Part shown: piece after piece, positions 1-9,715 of the stretch | Layout: the number at the start of each line of letters is the position of its first letter | Numbering within the stretch: position 1 is the stretch's first letter | Assembly (NCBI RefSeq): GCF_023703375.1 | Contig: NZ_JAMQGO010000001.1 | Coordinates: 744,001 to 808,000, forward strand | Direction of reading: 5' to 3' | Origin: Lutimaribacter degradans | GTDB lineage: Bacteria > Pseudomonadota > Alphaproteobacteria > Rhodobacterales > Rhodobacteraceae | Length of the DNA stretch: 64,000 nt | Position numbers and translations under genes: made by a program | Notes under the pieces: model-generated | Seen by the model: only the letters and a program-made list of their open reading frames with translations | The model's database searches: none | Told to the model about the DNA's origin: nothing

Positions 1-825
1 GCCCAGGCCGAGGCGCAACTGCGCGAGGCAAGGCTGAACCAGAACGCCGCATCGCGGCTGTCGCAAGATGGGTTCGCCTCGGAAACCCGCGTCGCCGCCA
101 CCGAGGCCGCGGTCAGTACCGCCGAGGCCGCCGTCGAATCTGCCCGTGCCGGCCTGGAAACCGCCAAATCCGGCGTGCAATCGGCCGAGGCCGCCGTGGC
201 CGCGGCAAAACGGGAAATAGAACGGCTGACCATCTCGGCCCCCTTCGCCGGGCTGCTTGAGGTCGACACCGCGGAACTGGGCAGCCTGATGCAGCCAGGA
301 TCGCTTTGTGCAACGGTGATACAACTCGATCCGATCATCGTTGCCGGTTACATCCCCGAAACCCAGATCGACCGCGTCGAGCGGGGCGCGCAGGCGGGCA
401 TCCGGCTGAGCGGCGGGCGCGAACTGCGCGGGCGCGTGATCTTCCTGTCGCGCGCCGCAGACGAGACAACGCGCACGTTCCTGGTGGAAATCGAGGTGCA
501 GAACACCGATTTGGCGGTGCGCAGCGGCCAGACCGCCGAAATCATGATCCAGGCCGATGGCAAGACCGCGCACCTGCTGCCGCAATCAGCGCTGACGCTG
601 AACGACAATGGCGCGCTCGGCGTGCGCATCGTCGGCGATGACAACCGGGTGAATTTCGTGCCGCTCAATCTTGTGCGCGACACGTCCGACGGTGTCTGGG
701 TCAGCGGCCTGCCCGAGCAGGCCTCCATCATCATCGTCGGGCAGGAATACGTGCGCGAGGGCGTGCTGGTGGCGCCCACCTATCGAGATACCGCCAACCC
801 CGCCAGCTCGGAGGCCACGGAATGA
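1..825 (+). CDS. RND efflux periplasmic adaptor (HlyD/AcrA family), 5' end outside window
   Basis: The frame is open from base 1, so the gene starts upstream of the window; 274 codons are visible. The visible part begins in the alpha-helical hairpin, which is rich in Ala, Glu and Gln. It continues through the lipoyl half-motif (ISAPFAGLLEVDTAELG) and the beta-barrel, and ends with a membrane-proximal domain. Proteins of this family sit in the periplasm, anchored to the inner membrane, and link an RND pump to an outer-membrane channel. The stop overlaps the permease start (ATGA), so the two are co-translated. The substrate is unknown. Confidence 0.93.
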   Translation, partial: AQAEAQLREARLNQNAASRLSQDGFASETRVAATEAAVSTAEAAVESARAGLETAKSGVQSAEAAVAAAKREIERLTISAPFAGLLEVDTAELGSLMQPGSLCATVIQLDPIIVAGYIPETQIDRVERGAQAGIRLSGGRELRGRVIFLSRAADETTRTFLVEIEVQNTDLAVRSGQTAEIMIQADGKTAHLLPQSALTLNDNGALGVRIVGDDNRVNFVPLNLVRDTSDGVWVSGLPEQASIIIVGQEYVREGVLVAPTYRDTANPASSEATE

Positions 826-3800
826 CAGGTATCGTCGACTGGGCCGCTTCGCGGGCGCGGATGGTTCTGGCCTTTATCGCCCTCAGCCTGCTGGCCGGGG
901 GGTTTGCCTATACCAGCCTTCCGAAAGAGGGCGAGCCCGATATCGAGATTCCCGCGCTTTTCGTGTCCGTCCCCTTCCCCGGCATTTCCGCCGAGGACAG
1001 CGAAAGCCTGCTGGTCAAGGTCATGGAAACCGAGCTGTCCGACCTGGACGGTCTGAAGGAAATGACCTCGACCGCCGCCGAAGGCTATGCCGGGGTGGCG
1101 CTGGAGTTCGAGTTCGGCTGGGACAAGTCGAGGATCATGGCAGACGTGCGCGAAGCCATGAACACCGCCGAGGGCAAGTTTCCAGACGGGTTCGAGAAAT
1201 ACTCGATCAACGAGATAAACTTCAGCGAATTTCCGATCATCATCGTCAACCTGACCGGCGATGTGCCCGAACGCACCATGACCCGTGTCGCCAAGGATCT
1301 GCAAGACAGGGTCGAGGCGCTCGACGCGGTGCTCGAGGCGGGGATTGCGGGCAACCGCGACGAAATGGTCGAGGTCGTGATCGACCCGCTGCGACTTGAA
1401 TCCTACAACGTCACTGCGGGCGAATTGATCAACGTCGTCCAGAACAACAACATGCTGATCCCCGCCGGCGAGGTCGAAACGGCCGACGGCGCCTTCAGCG
1501 TGAAGATCCCCAGCAGCTTTGACGAACCGCGCGACATCTATTCGCTGCCGGTCAAGGTCAACGGTGACCGGGTGGTGACGCTGGGCGATTTGGCCGATAT
1601 TCGCCTGACCTTCGAAGATCGCACCGGCACGGCGCGTTTCAACGGCGACCCTACGGTGGCGCTGCAGGTGGTCAAGCGCAAGGGCTTCAACCTGATCGAC
1701 ACAGCCGACGAGGTGCAGCGCGTTGTCGAAGCGGCCCATGCCGAGTTTCCCGAAGATCTGCGTGCCACGGTGAACCTGGGCACCTCGAACGACCAAAGCC
1801 GCATCGTCGCCTCGATGGTTGCCCAGCTCGAAGGCTCGGTTCTGACGGCGATCGCGCTGGTCATGATCGTTGTGCTGGCGTCGCTGGGCAGCCGTGCGGC
1901 GCTATTGGTCGGCTTTGCCATTCCCACCTCTTTCCTTTTGTGTTTCGTGCTGCTGGCGGTGATGGGCATCACCATTTCCAACATCGTCATGTTTGGCCTG
2001 ATCCTCGCGGTGGGGATGCTTGTGGATGGCGCGATCGTGGTGGTGGAATATGCCGACAAGCGCGTATCCGAAGGTGTCGGGCCGATGCACGCCTATGTCG
2101 AGGCGGCCAAGCGCATGTTCTGGCCCATCATCAGTTCGACCGCGACGACGCTGTGCGCGTTCTTGCCGATGCTGTTCTGGCCCGGCGTTCCGGGCGAGTT
2201 CATGGGAATGTTGCCGGTGACGCTCATTTTCGTGCTTTGCGCCTCACTGATCGTGGTGATGATCTACCTGCCGGTGGTGGGCGGCGTGACCGGGCGCATC
2301 AGCCGCGGGTTCTCACGCGCATCCGACGCCCTGCGCGCACGCACGCCCTGGCTGTTGCGTGCTGCGCTGGTCCCGGTGCCGATCTACGCGATGTTCGTGG
2401 GCGCGATGCAGACGATAAACCCCGGCTACCTGTTCGCTCCGATGGGGCAGGAAAACCTGTTGCCCGGTGCGGCGGCGGCCCTGCCCGGTATCGCGCTGTT
2501 CGTACTGGCGGCCTTTGGCGCCTCGATCACCCTGAGCGCGGCCAAGATCACCTGGCGGCGGCGTACCGTGCGCTCGGGTCGGCGCCGCACGCTGTTTGGC
2601 TGGCTGATCACGGGTATTGCCGGAAACCCGGTGATGCCCATCGTCATGATCGCTGCCGTCATCGGCTTCGTGGGCGGGGTGTTCATGTATTTCGGGCAGA
2701 ACAACAACGGGGTCGAGTTCTTCACCGATTCCGAGCCCGAACAGGCCATCGTCTACGTGCGTGCCCGCGGCAACCTGAGCCTTGCGGAAAAAGACGCGCT
2801 GGTGGCGCAGGTTGAAAAGGTGGTGCTGGACCACCCCGGTATTCTCAACGCCTTTGCCTTTGCCGGCGACGGGGGGCTGAACAACAACACCGGCGGCGCG
2901 CAGCCGCCGCTCGATACCATCGGGCAGGTGCAGCTTGAAACGATCCCCTGGGAAGATCGCGCCGCCTATGCCGCCGCACACCCCGACGAGGTGACATTGG
3001 AGCGCCTCGATGGCGACGTGATCATCGACGAACTGACCGCCAAGCTGGAAACCATACCCGGTATCAAGATCGAGATACTGGCCCAGTCCGGCGGTCCCGC
3101 TTCGGCCAAGCCGGTGCATCTACGCCTCAAGGGCGACAATTGGAACGCGTTGATCGAGGCAACCGAGCTTGTCCGCGCCCGTTATGAGGGCACGCCGGGC
3201 CTGACCCTGATCGAGGATACCCTGCCCCTGCCCGGCATAGACTGGCAGATAGATGTCGACGTGGAAAAGGCCGGTCGCTATGGCGCCGACGTGGCCACCG
3301 TGGGCGCGATGGTGCAACTGGTCACGCGCGGCTTGATGCTCGATACGATGCGCGTCGATACCTCGGACGAGGAAATCGAGATCCGCGTGCGCCTGCCGCA
3401 GGATGACCGCGTGCTGTCAACGCTCGATACGCTCAAGGTGCGCACCCAGGACGGCTTGATGCCGCTGGCCAATTTCATTTCGCGCCAGCCCGTGCCCAAG
3501 CTGGCCGAAATCAAGCGCGTCGACGGCACCCGCTATTTCGACGTGAAGGCGGGCGTGCGTGACGGCATGATGGATTACAAGCTGGTCCCGCTTGACGCAA
3601 ACGGCGAGCCGCAGCCGGAAAACGCGGTTTCACTGGGGTTCGGCAACGAGGTAACGCCCGAAGCCGTGGCCGAGGGCGCGCCCTATACATTGGCGCTCAC
3701 GACCGCGCGTTCCGGCGCGATGGCCTGGCTCGATGGGTTGCTTGGCGCGCCCGCGGCCACCTATTACCACCTACCGCAGGCCGATGCCGTGCCCCTGGAC

Positions 3801-4673
3801 GAGATCGCCCGCGCCGTCGAAAGCGGCGAGGCGCAGATCACCGGCACGCCCATCACGGCGAACGAACGCATCGCCGTGCTGAACGAATGGCTGGAAAGCG
3901 ATGCCCTGCCCGCCGGGGTCGATCATGAATGGACCGGCGACCAGGAAGACCAGGCCGAAAGCCAGCAATTCCTGCAATCGGCCTTTGCCGCGGCGCTGGG
4001 GCTGATGTTCATCATCCTGCTGGCGCAGTTCAACAGCTTCTACAACGCGGCGCTGGTTCTGATCGCCGTTGTGTTGTCGACCACCGGCGTGCTGATCGGG
4101 ATGCTGGTCATGGATCAGCCCTTCTCGATCATCATGACCGGCACCGGCATCGTCGCGCTGGCGGGGATCGTGGTGAACAACAATATCGTTCTGATCGACA
4201 CCTACCAGGATTACAGCCGCTACATGCCCCGGATCGAGGCGATCATTCGCACCGCCGAAGACCGCCTTCGCCCGGTGATCCTGACCACGGTGACCACGAT
4301 GGCCGGCCTTGCGCCGATGATGCTGGGGCTCAGCCTGGATTTCATCAATGGGGGCTATTCGCTCGACAGCCCCACCGCGCTGTGGTGGAAACAGCTTGCC
4401 ACGGCCGTGGTGTTCGGGCTGGGCATCGCCACGCTGCTGACGCTGGTGTTCACGCCATCGCTGCTGGCGCTTCGGGTCTGGGCCTCGACCTATGTCACGA
4501 CGGTCGGCCGCGTATTTGCCCTGCTCACGCGGGGTCGCTCCAGCCGGGCGGCACAGGATTGGGCGTTGCGCCGCGCCGCGCGCCGCCTGAAGGCCCCCGA
4601 GATCATCTGGGAAGAGGACGCTGTGCCAACGGTCATCCATCGCCCCGTGCCGCCGCTCAAGGCCGCCGAGTGA
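822..4673 (+). CDS. RND efflux transporter permease, unusually long (1283 aa)
   Basis: Inner-membrane proton-driven efflux pump of the AcrB/MexB type, preceded by its adaptor with an ATGA overlap. The first helix follows the start directly and is followed by the usual SLPKEGEPDIEIP stretch. The helix-4 proton-relay segment reads LAVGMLVDGAIVVVEYA, so only the first of the two aspartates seen in AcrB is present. The length exceeds the usual 1020-1060 residues. Two extra hydrophobic segments lie near residues 509-533 and 546-575, in the loop between helices 6 and 7, and extra periplasmic sequence lies near residues 930-1025. No regulator is adjacent in the window, and the substrate cannot be inferred. 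Confidence 0.93.
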   Translation: MTGIVDWAASRARMVLAFIALSLLAGGFAYTSLPKEGEPDIEIPALFVSVPFPGISAEDSESLLVKVMETELSDLDGLKEMTSTAAEGYAGVALEFEFGWDKSRIMADVREAMNTAEGKFPDGFEKYSINEINFSEFPIIIVNLTGDVPERTMTRVAKDLQDRVEALDAVLEAGIAGNRDEMVEVVIDPLRLESYNVTAGELINVVQNNNMLIPAGEVETADGAFSVKIPSSFDEPRDIYSLPVKVNGDRVVTLGDLADIRLTFEDRTGTARFNGDPTVALQVVKRKGFNLIDTADEVQRVVEAAHAEFPEDLRATVNLGTSNDQSRIVASMVAQLEGSVLTAIALVMIVVLASLGSRAALLVGFAIPTSFLLCFVLLAVMGITISNIVMFGLILAVGMLVDGAIVVVEYADKRVSEGVGPMHAYVEAAKRMFWPIISSTATTLCAFLPMLFWPGVPGEFMGMLPVTLIFVLCASLIVVMIYLPVVGGVTGRISRGFSRASDALRARTPWLLRAALVPVPIYAMFVGAMQTINPGYLFAPMGQENLLPGAAAALPGIALFVLAAFGASITLSAAKITWRRRTVRSGRRRTLFGWLITGIAGNPVMPIVMIAAVIGFVGGVFMYFGQNNNGVEFFTDSEPEQAIVYVRARGNLSLAEKDALVAQVEKVVLDHPGILNAFAFAGDGGLNNNTGGAQPPLDTIGQVQLETIPWEDRAAYAAAHPDEVTLERLDGDVIIDELTAKLETIPGIKIEILAQSGGPASAKPVHLRLKGDNWNALIEATELVRARYEGTPGLTLIEDTLPLPGIDWQIDVDVEKAGRYGADVATVGAMVQLVTRGLMLDTMRVDTSDEEIEIRVRLPQDDRVLSTLDTLKVRTQDGLMPLANFISRQPVPKLAEIKRVDGTRYFDVKAGVRDGMMDYKLVPLDANGEPQPENAVSLGFGNEVTPEAVAEGAPYTLALTTARSGAMAWLDGLLGAPAATYYHLPQADAVPLDEIARAVESGEAQITGTPITANERIAVLNEWLESDALPAGVDHEWTGDQEDQAESQQFLQSAFAAALGLMFIILLAQFNSFYNAALVLIAVVLSTTGVLIGMLVMDQPFSIIMTGTGIVALAGIVVNNNIVLIDTYQDYSRYMPRIEAIIRTAEDRLRPVILTTVTTMAGLAPMMLGLSLDFINGGYSLDSPTALWWKQLATAVVFGLGIATLLTLVFTPSLLALRVWASTYVTTVGRVFALLTRGRSSRAAQDWALRRAARRLKAPEIIWEEDAVPTVIHRPVPPLKAAE

Positions 4674-4756
4674 TACGGCGCGCGCCGATGGGGCGGGACG
4701 GTGCCTGATGCGAAGCGTGACGGTTCGGCGCGGCGCGCCTTGCGCCGTGCCCGGCC

Positions 4757-6577
4757 TTAAGCCGCGTCGCTTTCGGCGGCCTGTCTTTGCCAAAGGCTCC
4801 AATACCGGCCCCTGGTTTCAAGCAGCCTGGCATGTGTGCCGGATTCGGTGATGCGGCCATCTTCCAGCACGATGATCCGGTCGGCGTCGGCCACGGTCGA
4901 CAGGCGGTGCGCGATGGTCAACACCGTGCGGCCCTCGCCTGCGCGGCGCAACGCACCCTGAATTTCGCGTTCCGTCTCGGTATCCAGTGCGCTTGTCGCC
5001 TCGTCCAGCAGCAGGATCGGCGGGTTTTTCAACAAGGTGCGCGCGATGCCCACCCGCTGTTTCTCGCCGCCCGAAAGTTTCAGGCCGCGTTCGCCCACCG
5101 CCGTGTCATAGCCCTTGGGCAGGCGCATGATGAAATCATGGATCTGCGCGGCGCGGGCGGCGGCGATCACCTCCTCCTCGGTGGCTCCATCGCGCCCATA
5201 AGCGATATTGTAACGGATGGTATCGTTGAAAAGCACCGTGTCTTGCGGAACCACGCCGATGGCGTCGTGCAGGCTATCTTGCGTGACGTCGCGCACATCC
5301 TGCCCGTCGATCTTCAACGCGCCGCCCTGCACGTCGTAGAAGCGGAACAAGAGCCGCCCGATGGTCGACTTGCCCGAGCCCGACGGCCCCACGATGGCCA
5401 CTGTCTGCCCCGGTGCCACGTCCAGCGACACGCCCTTGAGGATCGGGCGCTCGTCATCATAGCCAAACTCGATATCTTCCAGCGTGACCCGCCCGCCATC
5501 GACACGCAGCGCCGGTGCGCCGGGCTTGTCGGAAATCTCGGACGGTTGTTCCAGCAGGTCGAACATTTCGCCCATGTCCACGAGGCTTTGCCGGATCTCG
5601 CGATAGACCGTGCCCAGGAAATTCAGCGGCATGGTGATCTGGATCATGTAGGCGTTGACCATCACGAAATCCCCCACGGTCAGCGTGCCGTTCTGCACGC
5701 CGAGCGCGGCCATCACCATCACCACCACCAACCCGCCGGTGATAAGAAAACTTTGCCCGAAATTCAGAAAGGACAGCGAATAAGAGGTCAGCAGCGCCGC
5801 CCGCTCATAAGCTTCCATCGCGCGGTCATAGCGCGCCGCCTCGCGCGCTTCGGCCCCGAAATACTTGACGGTTTCGAAATTCAGCAGGCTGTCGATGGCC
5901 TTTTGGTTGGCATCGGTATCCTGGTCGTTCATCTCGCGGCGCAGCTTGACCCGCCATTCGGTGACCTTGAAGGTGAACCATACATAAATGGCGATGGTGC
6001 CAACCACCGTGGCGAGGTACCAGGAATCGAACAGGAAAAAGAAGATCCCCGCCACCATCACCAGTTCCAGCACCAACGGGCCGATGCTGAACAGCATGAA
6101 TCGCAAAAGGAAATCCACGCCCTTGACGCCGCGCTCGATGATGCGGCTCAACCCGCCGGTCTTGCGCGTGATGTGATAGCGCATCGACAGGCGGTGAATA
6201 TGGGTAAAGGTCTCAAGCGCCAATTGGCGCAACGCGCGCTGCCCCACCGCGGCGAATATCGCGTCGCGCAATTGCTGGAACCCGTTGGTAAAAAGCCGTG
6301 CCATGCCATAGGCCACCGTCAGGCCGACCGCCCCAAGCGCCAGCATGGGCACGCCTTCGCCCGACAATGCGTTGACCGCGTCGCGATACAGCATCGGCGT
6401 GTAAACCGCGATCAGCTTTGACCCGAGAAGCGCCAGCATCGCCAACACCACGCGGCGCTTTACCCAGGGCTTGTCGGCGGGCCAAAGGTAGGGGGCGACC
6501 TTCTTGATCGTGCGCAGGCCCGAGCGGCGCTCGGCCCGGTCCAGTTCATCGTCGCTGGCGGTGTGAAAGCTGCGCAT
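4757..6577 (-). CDS. ABC exporter, Atm1/HMT-like half-transporter (membrane domain fused to ATPase)
   Basis: 606 residues: six transmembrane helices (about residues 40-340), then a nucleotide-binding domain with Walker A GPSGSGKST (near 396), signature LSGGEKQR (near 498), Walker B ILLLDEATSALD and the H-loop in TIAHRLST. The N-terminal region (KKVAPYLWP...VKRRVVLA) and overall organisation match Atm1-type exporters of alphaproteobacteria, which move glutathione or persulfide conjugates, or metal-thiol complexes, out of the cytoplasm. The half-transporter should work as a homodimer. It stands alone, convergent with the RND permease. The family call is firm; the substrate is inferred from the family only. 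Confidence 0.92.
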   Translation of the reverse strand: MRSFHTASDDELDRAERRSGLRTIKKVAPYLWPADKPWVKRRVVLAMLALLGSKLIAVYTPMLYRDAVNALSGEGVPMLALGAVGLTVAYGMARLFTNGFQQLRDAIFAAVGQRALRQLALETFTHIHRLSMRYHITRKTGGLSRIIERGVKGVDFLLRFMLFSIGPLVLELVMVAGIFFFLFDSWYLATVVGTIAIYVWFTFKVTEWRVKLRREMNDQDTDANQKAIDSLLNFETVKYFGAEAREAARYDRAMEAYERAALLTSYSLSFLNFGQSFLITGGLVVVMVMAALGVQNGTLTVGDFVMVNAYMIQITMPLNFLGTVYREIRQSLVDMGEMFDLLEQPSEISDKPGAPALRVDGGRVTLEDIEFGYDDERPILKGVSLDVAPGQTVAIVGPSGSGKSTIGRLLFRFYDVQGGALKIDGQDVRDVTQDSLHDAIGVVPQDTVLFNDTIRYNIAYGRDGATEEEVIAAARAAQIHDFIMRLPKGYDTAVGERGLKLSGGEKQRVGIARTLLKNPPILLLDEATSALDTETEREIQGALRRAGEGRTVLTIAHRLSTVADADRIIVLEDGRITESGTHARLLETRGRYWSLWQRQAAESDAA

Positions 6578-6682
6578 GCTGCCCCGTCCTGGTTCGTGCT
6601 CAAAGCCCCTGATAGGGCGCTTTCAGGCGAAAGACCAGACACCGGACGCCGCGACAGATTCCCCCGGTCACGGATGGCATAG

Positions 6683-6719
6683 CCGCCCGCTTGACCGGGT
6701 TTTCAAACCCGGCGGGCGG
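6683..6719 (-). terminator. Two-part hairpin just downstream of the LysM gene
   Basis: CCGCCCG (6683-6689) pairs with CGGGCGG (6713-6719), and CCGGGTTT (6695-6702) pairs with AAACCCGG (6705-6712), leaving a 5-nt bulge. The hairpin begins directly after the stop of the leftward LysM gene. There is no clear U-run, so this is a likely transcript end or processing hairpin rather than a textbook intrinsic terminator. Confidence 0.5.
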
Positions 6720-6720
6720 T

Positions 6721-8136
6721 TCAGTCAAGCGCGGGCAGATCGAAAACCTGGCCCGGGTAAATCAGGTCGGGGTCGCGAATACGTTCGGCGTTGGCGCGGA
6801 AAACCTCGACATACATTATGCCCTCTCCATAGCGATCACGCGCGATGGCCCAAAGCGTGTTGCCCGGCTGAACGGTGATAGCTCTTGCCGGCCCATCGGC
6901 CTGTGCGGCCTCGGCCAGGTCACTGGTATCTTCGCGCTTGAACGGAGTCTCGACGCGGCTGACAACCGCGCCGTCCTCGTCGATCTGATCGACCCGCAGC
7001 GTGTAGATGCCGCTGTCGACCTGCGGCAGATCGGTACGCCAGCTGCCGTCGGAGTCGATCTGTGACGTGGTGATGGGCTTGTTGTCCAGGTAGATCCGCA
7101 CAAAGCCTTCGCCGGGACTGCGCCCGGCCAGTTCCACCTCGCCCGCGTCGGAATAGGTGATGGCGTCGATCGCCACGCTGGTCATGACCTCGGGCGGGGC
7201 ATCACCCGCGGTGGCGGGCTGGATCACACGCACGCCCTCGGCGTCCGACAGCAACACCGCCGGGCTATCGGCGGGGGGCGCCGAACGGGCCACGGTTTCG
7301 GCGGCGTCGGGCGCGGCCTGCGGTGCCGTTGGCGCGGGGGCCGTGGGCGCATTGGCCACGACCTGTGCGGGCGGGGTGGTTTCTGTCTCTGTCTCTGTAG
7401 CCGTCTCGGCGTCTCTCTCTGAACCTGTCTCGGTAGTGGTCCCGGATGGCGCATCGCTCGTGGTTTCCTCATTGGGCAATGCCTCGTTGCCCTGCCCATC
7501 TTCGGGGCCTTGCACGATTTCTGGGGTGCTCTCGGCTCCGGGCGTGGCCGGCCTATCCGTCGCGGCCTCGGCCACTTGTGTAACCGGCGCGGGCGCGCTC
7601 GGTGCGATGATCACCTCCTGGTCCGACAGGATGACCTTTTCGCCCATCAGCAATTCAAGCCGCATCAGCCGTGGCTTGTCCGAGGGGGGCACATCCAGCA
7701 TCGCCGCAAAGCTGCCGTCGCTGCCCGCGATGGCCTCGCCAATTCTTGCCTCGTCCAGCAACAAGGTCACCGTGCCGCCCGGTTCGGCGGTGCCGGCCAC
7801 CTGCAAAAGGCCGTCGCGCTCGGCCCGGACCAGCGCGAAACGCGGCGGTTGCGGCGCGGCCGGTGCCTCTTGCGCGGCATCGGCCGGTGGGGTGTCGGGC
7901 GCGGGCGCGGCCACTTGCGGGCTGTCCTGCGCGAGATTGGCTGCCGCATCGGTCTCTTCGGCTTCCTCCGACAGTCCCGCGGGCGCCTCGGCCATTGGTT
8001 GCGGCTGCGGCGCGGGCCCCGGCCCGCCCCCGCGATCCCACAGGATCACACCGGCCACCACGGCCGCCACGGCCACGGCCACAGCCCCGCCAGCCATCAC
8101 GGCGCCCGGGCCGGAGAAGATTGCAAATTTGCTCAT
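6721..8136 (-). CDS. LysM-domain protein with N-terminal membrane anchor
   Basis: 471 residues. One hydrophobic segment near residues 13-34 anchors the protein. A long stretch rich in Ala, Pro, Thr and Glu follows and is probably disordered. It is followed by short beta-rich repeats and a C-terminal LysM domain (VQPGNTLWAIARDRYGEG, ending PGQVFDLPALD). LysM binds the N-acetylglucosamine-containing backbone of peptidoglycan, so the protein probably spans from the inner membrane to the wall. It is divergent from the LOG-family gene. The specific role is unknown. Confidence 0.9.
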   Translation of the reverse strand: MSKFAIFSGPGAVMAGGAVAVAVAAVVAGVILWDRGGGPGPAPQPQPMAEAPAGLSEEAEETDAAANLAQDSPQVAAPAPDTPPADAAQEAPAAPQPPRFALVRAERDGLLQVAGTAEPGGTVTLLLDEARIGEAIAGSDGSFAAMLDVPPSDKPRLMRLELLMGEKVILSDQEVIIAPSAPAPVTQVAEAATDRPATPGAESTPEIVQGPEDGQGNEALPNEETTSDAPSGTTTETGSERDAETATETETETTPPAQVVANAPTAPAPTAPQAAPDAAETVARSAPPADSPAVLLSDAEGVRVIQPATAGDAPPEVMTSVAIDAITYSDAGEVELAGRSPGEGFVRIYLDNKPITTSQIDSDGSWRTDLPQVDSGIYTLRVDQIDEDGAVVSRVETPFKREDTSDLAEAAQADGPARAITVQPGNTLWAIARDRYGEGIMYVEVFRANAERIRDPDLIYPGQVFDLPALD

Positions 8137-8237
8137 GCCGGTCTTTCTCGACTATCCCCAAAACCGCCCCAGCGCGGTTGAGCGACCTTATCAACACCGC
8201 TATCACGGGTCAAAAGCAACATTGCCCGGAGAGCCCC

Positions 8238-8792
8238 ATGTCAAGTCAACCATCCGTCTGCGTTTTTTGCGGCTCGCGCCCCGGCGAGAACCCCGCCTTC
8301 GCCGAAGCCGCCGAGGCGGTGGGATACGCGCTGGCCGACAATGGCTGGCGGCTGGTCTATGGCGCGGGCGACGTCGGGCTGATGGGCCTTGTTGCGCGGG
8401 CGACGCAATACGCGGGCGGGCAAACATTCGGGGTGATCCCGGTGCATCTTTTACAGGCCGAGGTCGGCAAGCGCGATCTCAGCCAGTTCGTCGTCACCGA
8501 GAACATGCACGAGCGCAAGAAGGTCATGTTCATGAATTCCGATGCCGTGGTGGTGCTGCCGGGCGGCGCCGGCAGCCTTGACGAGTTCTTCGAGGTGCTG
8601 ACCTGGCGACAGCTTGGCCTGCATAACAAGCCGATCCTGCTGCTGGATACCGACGGATTCTGGCAACCGCTGGTGGGGCTGGTCGAACACGTGATCGACC
8701 AGGGTTTTGCCGATGCGTCCTTGCGCGATTTCATCCGCGTGGTTCAGGATGTCCCGACATTGACAGCCGCCCTGCGCGCGGCCCTGTCCTGA
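8238..8792 (+). CDS. LOG family protein (TIGR00730; nucleoside-5'-monophosphate phosphoribohydrolase type)
   Basis: 184 residues, starting at MSSQPSVCVFCGSRPG; a much longer upstream open frame is antisense noise over the LysM gene. The family motif PGGAGSLDEF lies near residue 107, with the Rossmann-like entry VCVFCGS at the N-terminus. Members split nucleoside 5'-monophosphates (AMP or cytokinin ribotides) into base and ribose phosphate; many bacterial members have no proven physiological role. The last 49 bp overlap the 3' end of the convergent rarD gene. Confidence 0.93.
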   Translation: MSSQPSVCVFCGSRPGENPAFAEAAEAVGYALADNGWRLVYGAGDVGLMGLVARATQYAGGQTFGVIPVHLLQAEVGKRDLSQFVVTENMHERKKVMFMNSDAVVVLPGGAGSLDEFFEVLTWRQLGLHNKPILLLDTDGFWQPLVGLVEHVIDQGFADASLRDFIRVVQDVPTLTAALRAALS

Positions 8793-9655
8793 CGCCAGGT
8801 GGCGACCGTGTAAATCGCCAGCGCGGCCCAGATCAAGCCGAAGGCAATGCCATGCCAGCGGTTGAAGGGCTCGTTGAAGATCAGAACGGCAACAAGGAAT
8901 TGCAGCGTCGGGTTAAGGTATTGCACCAGCCCGATGGTGCCCAGCCGCACCCGCCGCGCGGCGTAGGAAAACAGGATCAGAGGTGCGCCGGTCAGAACAC
9001 CGGAAAACATCAGCAAGGCGGCATCCACCATGTCGCCGCCGAAAGCCGGATCGGGCGCCTGGGTGTGAAACCATCCCAGAACCGCCAGCGCGATGGGCGC
9101 CAGCAACGCCACCTCGGCGGTCACCGACACAACCGGGCCGACATCCAGCCGTTTCTTGACCACGCCATACAGGCCGAAAGTGCCCGACAGGATCAGCGCG
9201 ATCCACGGCGTCACGCCCAGCCCCCAGGTCAGCAGCGCCACCGCGAAAATGGCAAGTGCCACGGGCAGTTGCTGTGCCACGGTCAACCTTTCACCGAACA
9301 CCAACCGTCCCAGCGCCACCGCCACCAGCGGAAACAGGTAATAGCCAAGGCTGGCCTCGGTCACGCGGCCGATCTGAACCGAGGTGATGAACACGAACCA
9401 GTTCGTCGAAATCAGCAACGCCGCAGCCATGACGACAGCGATCTTGCGCCAATCCCCCAAGGCCGCGCGTAGCTGGCCCAGTCGCCCCTGCACCAGCAGG
9501 ACAAGCGCGAAGAACAGCACCGACCAGATCGTGCGATGGGCCAGCACCTCGATCGGTGGGATATGCGCCAACAGCTTGTAGTAGAGCGGCGCGACCCCCC
9601 ATACGGTGCAGGCCACCACCATTGCCAAGATTCCGCGCCCTGCCTCACTTCCCAT
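8744..9655 (-). CDS. rarD: EamA-family permease RarD
   Basis: 303 residues with about ten transmembrane helices in two EamA repeats. The N-terminus carries the RarD hallmarks GVAPLYYKLL and VLAHRTIWS, and the C-terminal half has GLVQYLNPTLQFL. RarD proteins belong to the drug/metabolite transporter superfamily; the transported compound is not established. It overlaps the LOG gene tail to tail by 49 bp. Confidence 0.93.
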   Translation of the reverse strand: MGSEAGRGILAMVVACTVWGVAPLYYKLLAHIPPIEVLAHRTIWSVLFFALVLLVQGRLGQLRAALGDWRKIAVVMAAALLISTNWFVFITSVQIGRVTEASLGYYLFPLVAVALGRLVFGERLTVAQQLPVALAIFAVALLTWGLGVTPWIALILSGTFGLYGVVKKRLDVGPVVSVTAEVALLAPIALAVLGWFHTQAPDPAFGGDMVDAALLMFSGVLTGAPLILFSYAARRVRLGTIGLVQYLNPTLQFLVAVLIFNEPFNRWHGIAFGLIWAALAIYTVATWRQDRAARRAAVNVGTS

Positions 9656-9715
9656 CCGGTCTGCCTTGTTTGCCAGCGCACCAGCGTTAGCAACGCGGGG
9701 ATACGGGCGCCAGCC

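Noticed and set aside
4787..6421. A 544-codon + strand frame over the ABC exporter
   Set aside because: Antisense shadow with no ribosome binding site and low-complexity His-rich sequence.
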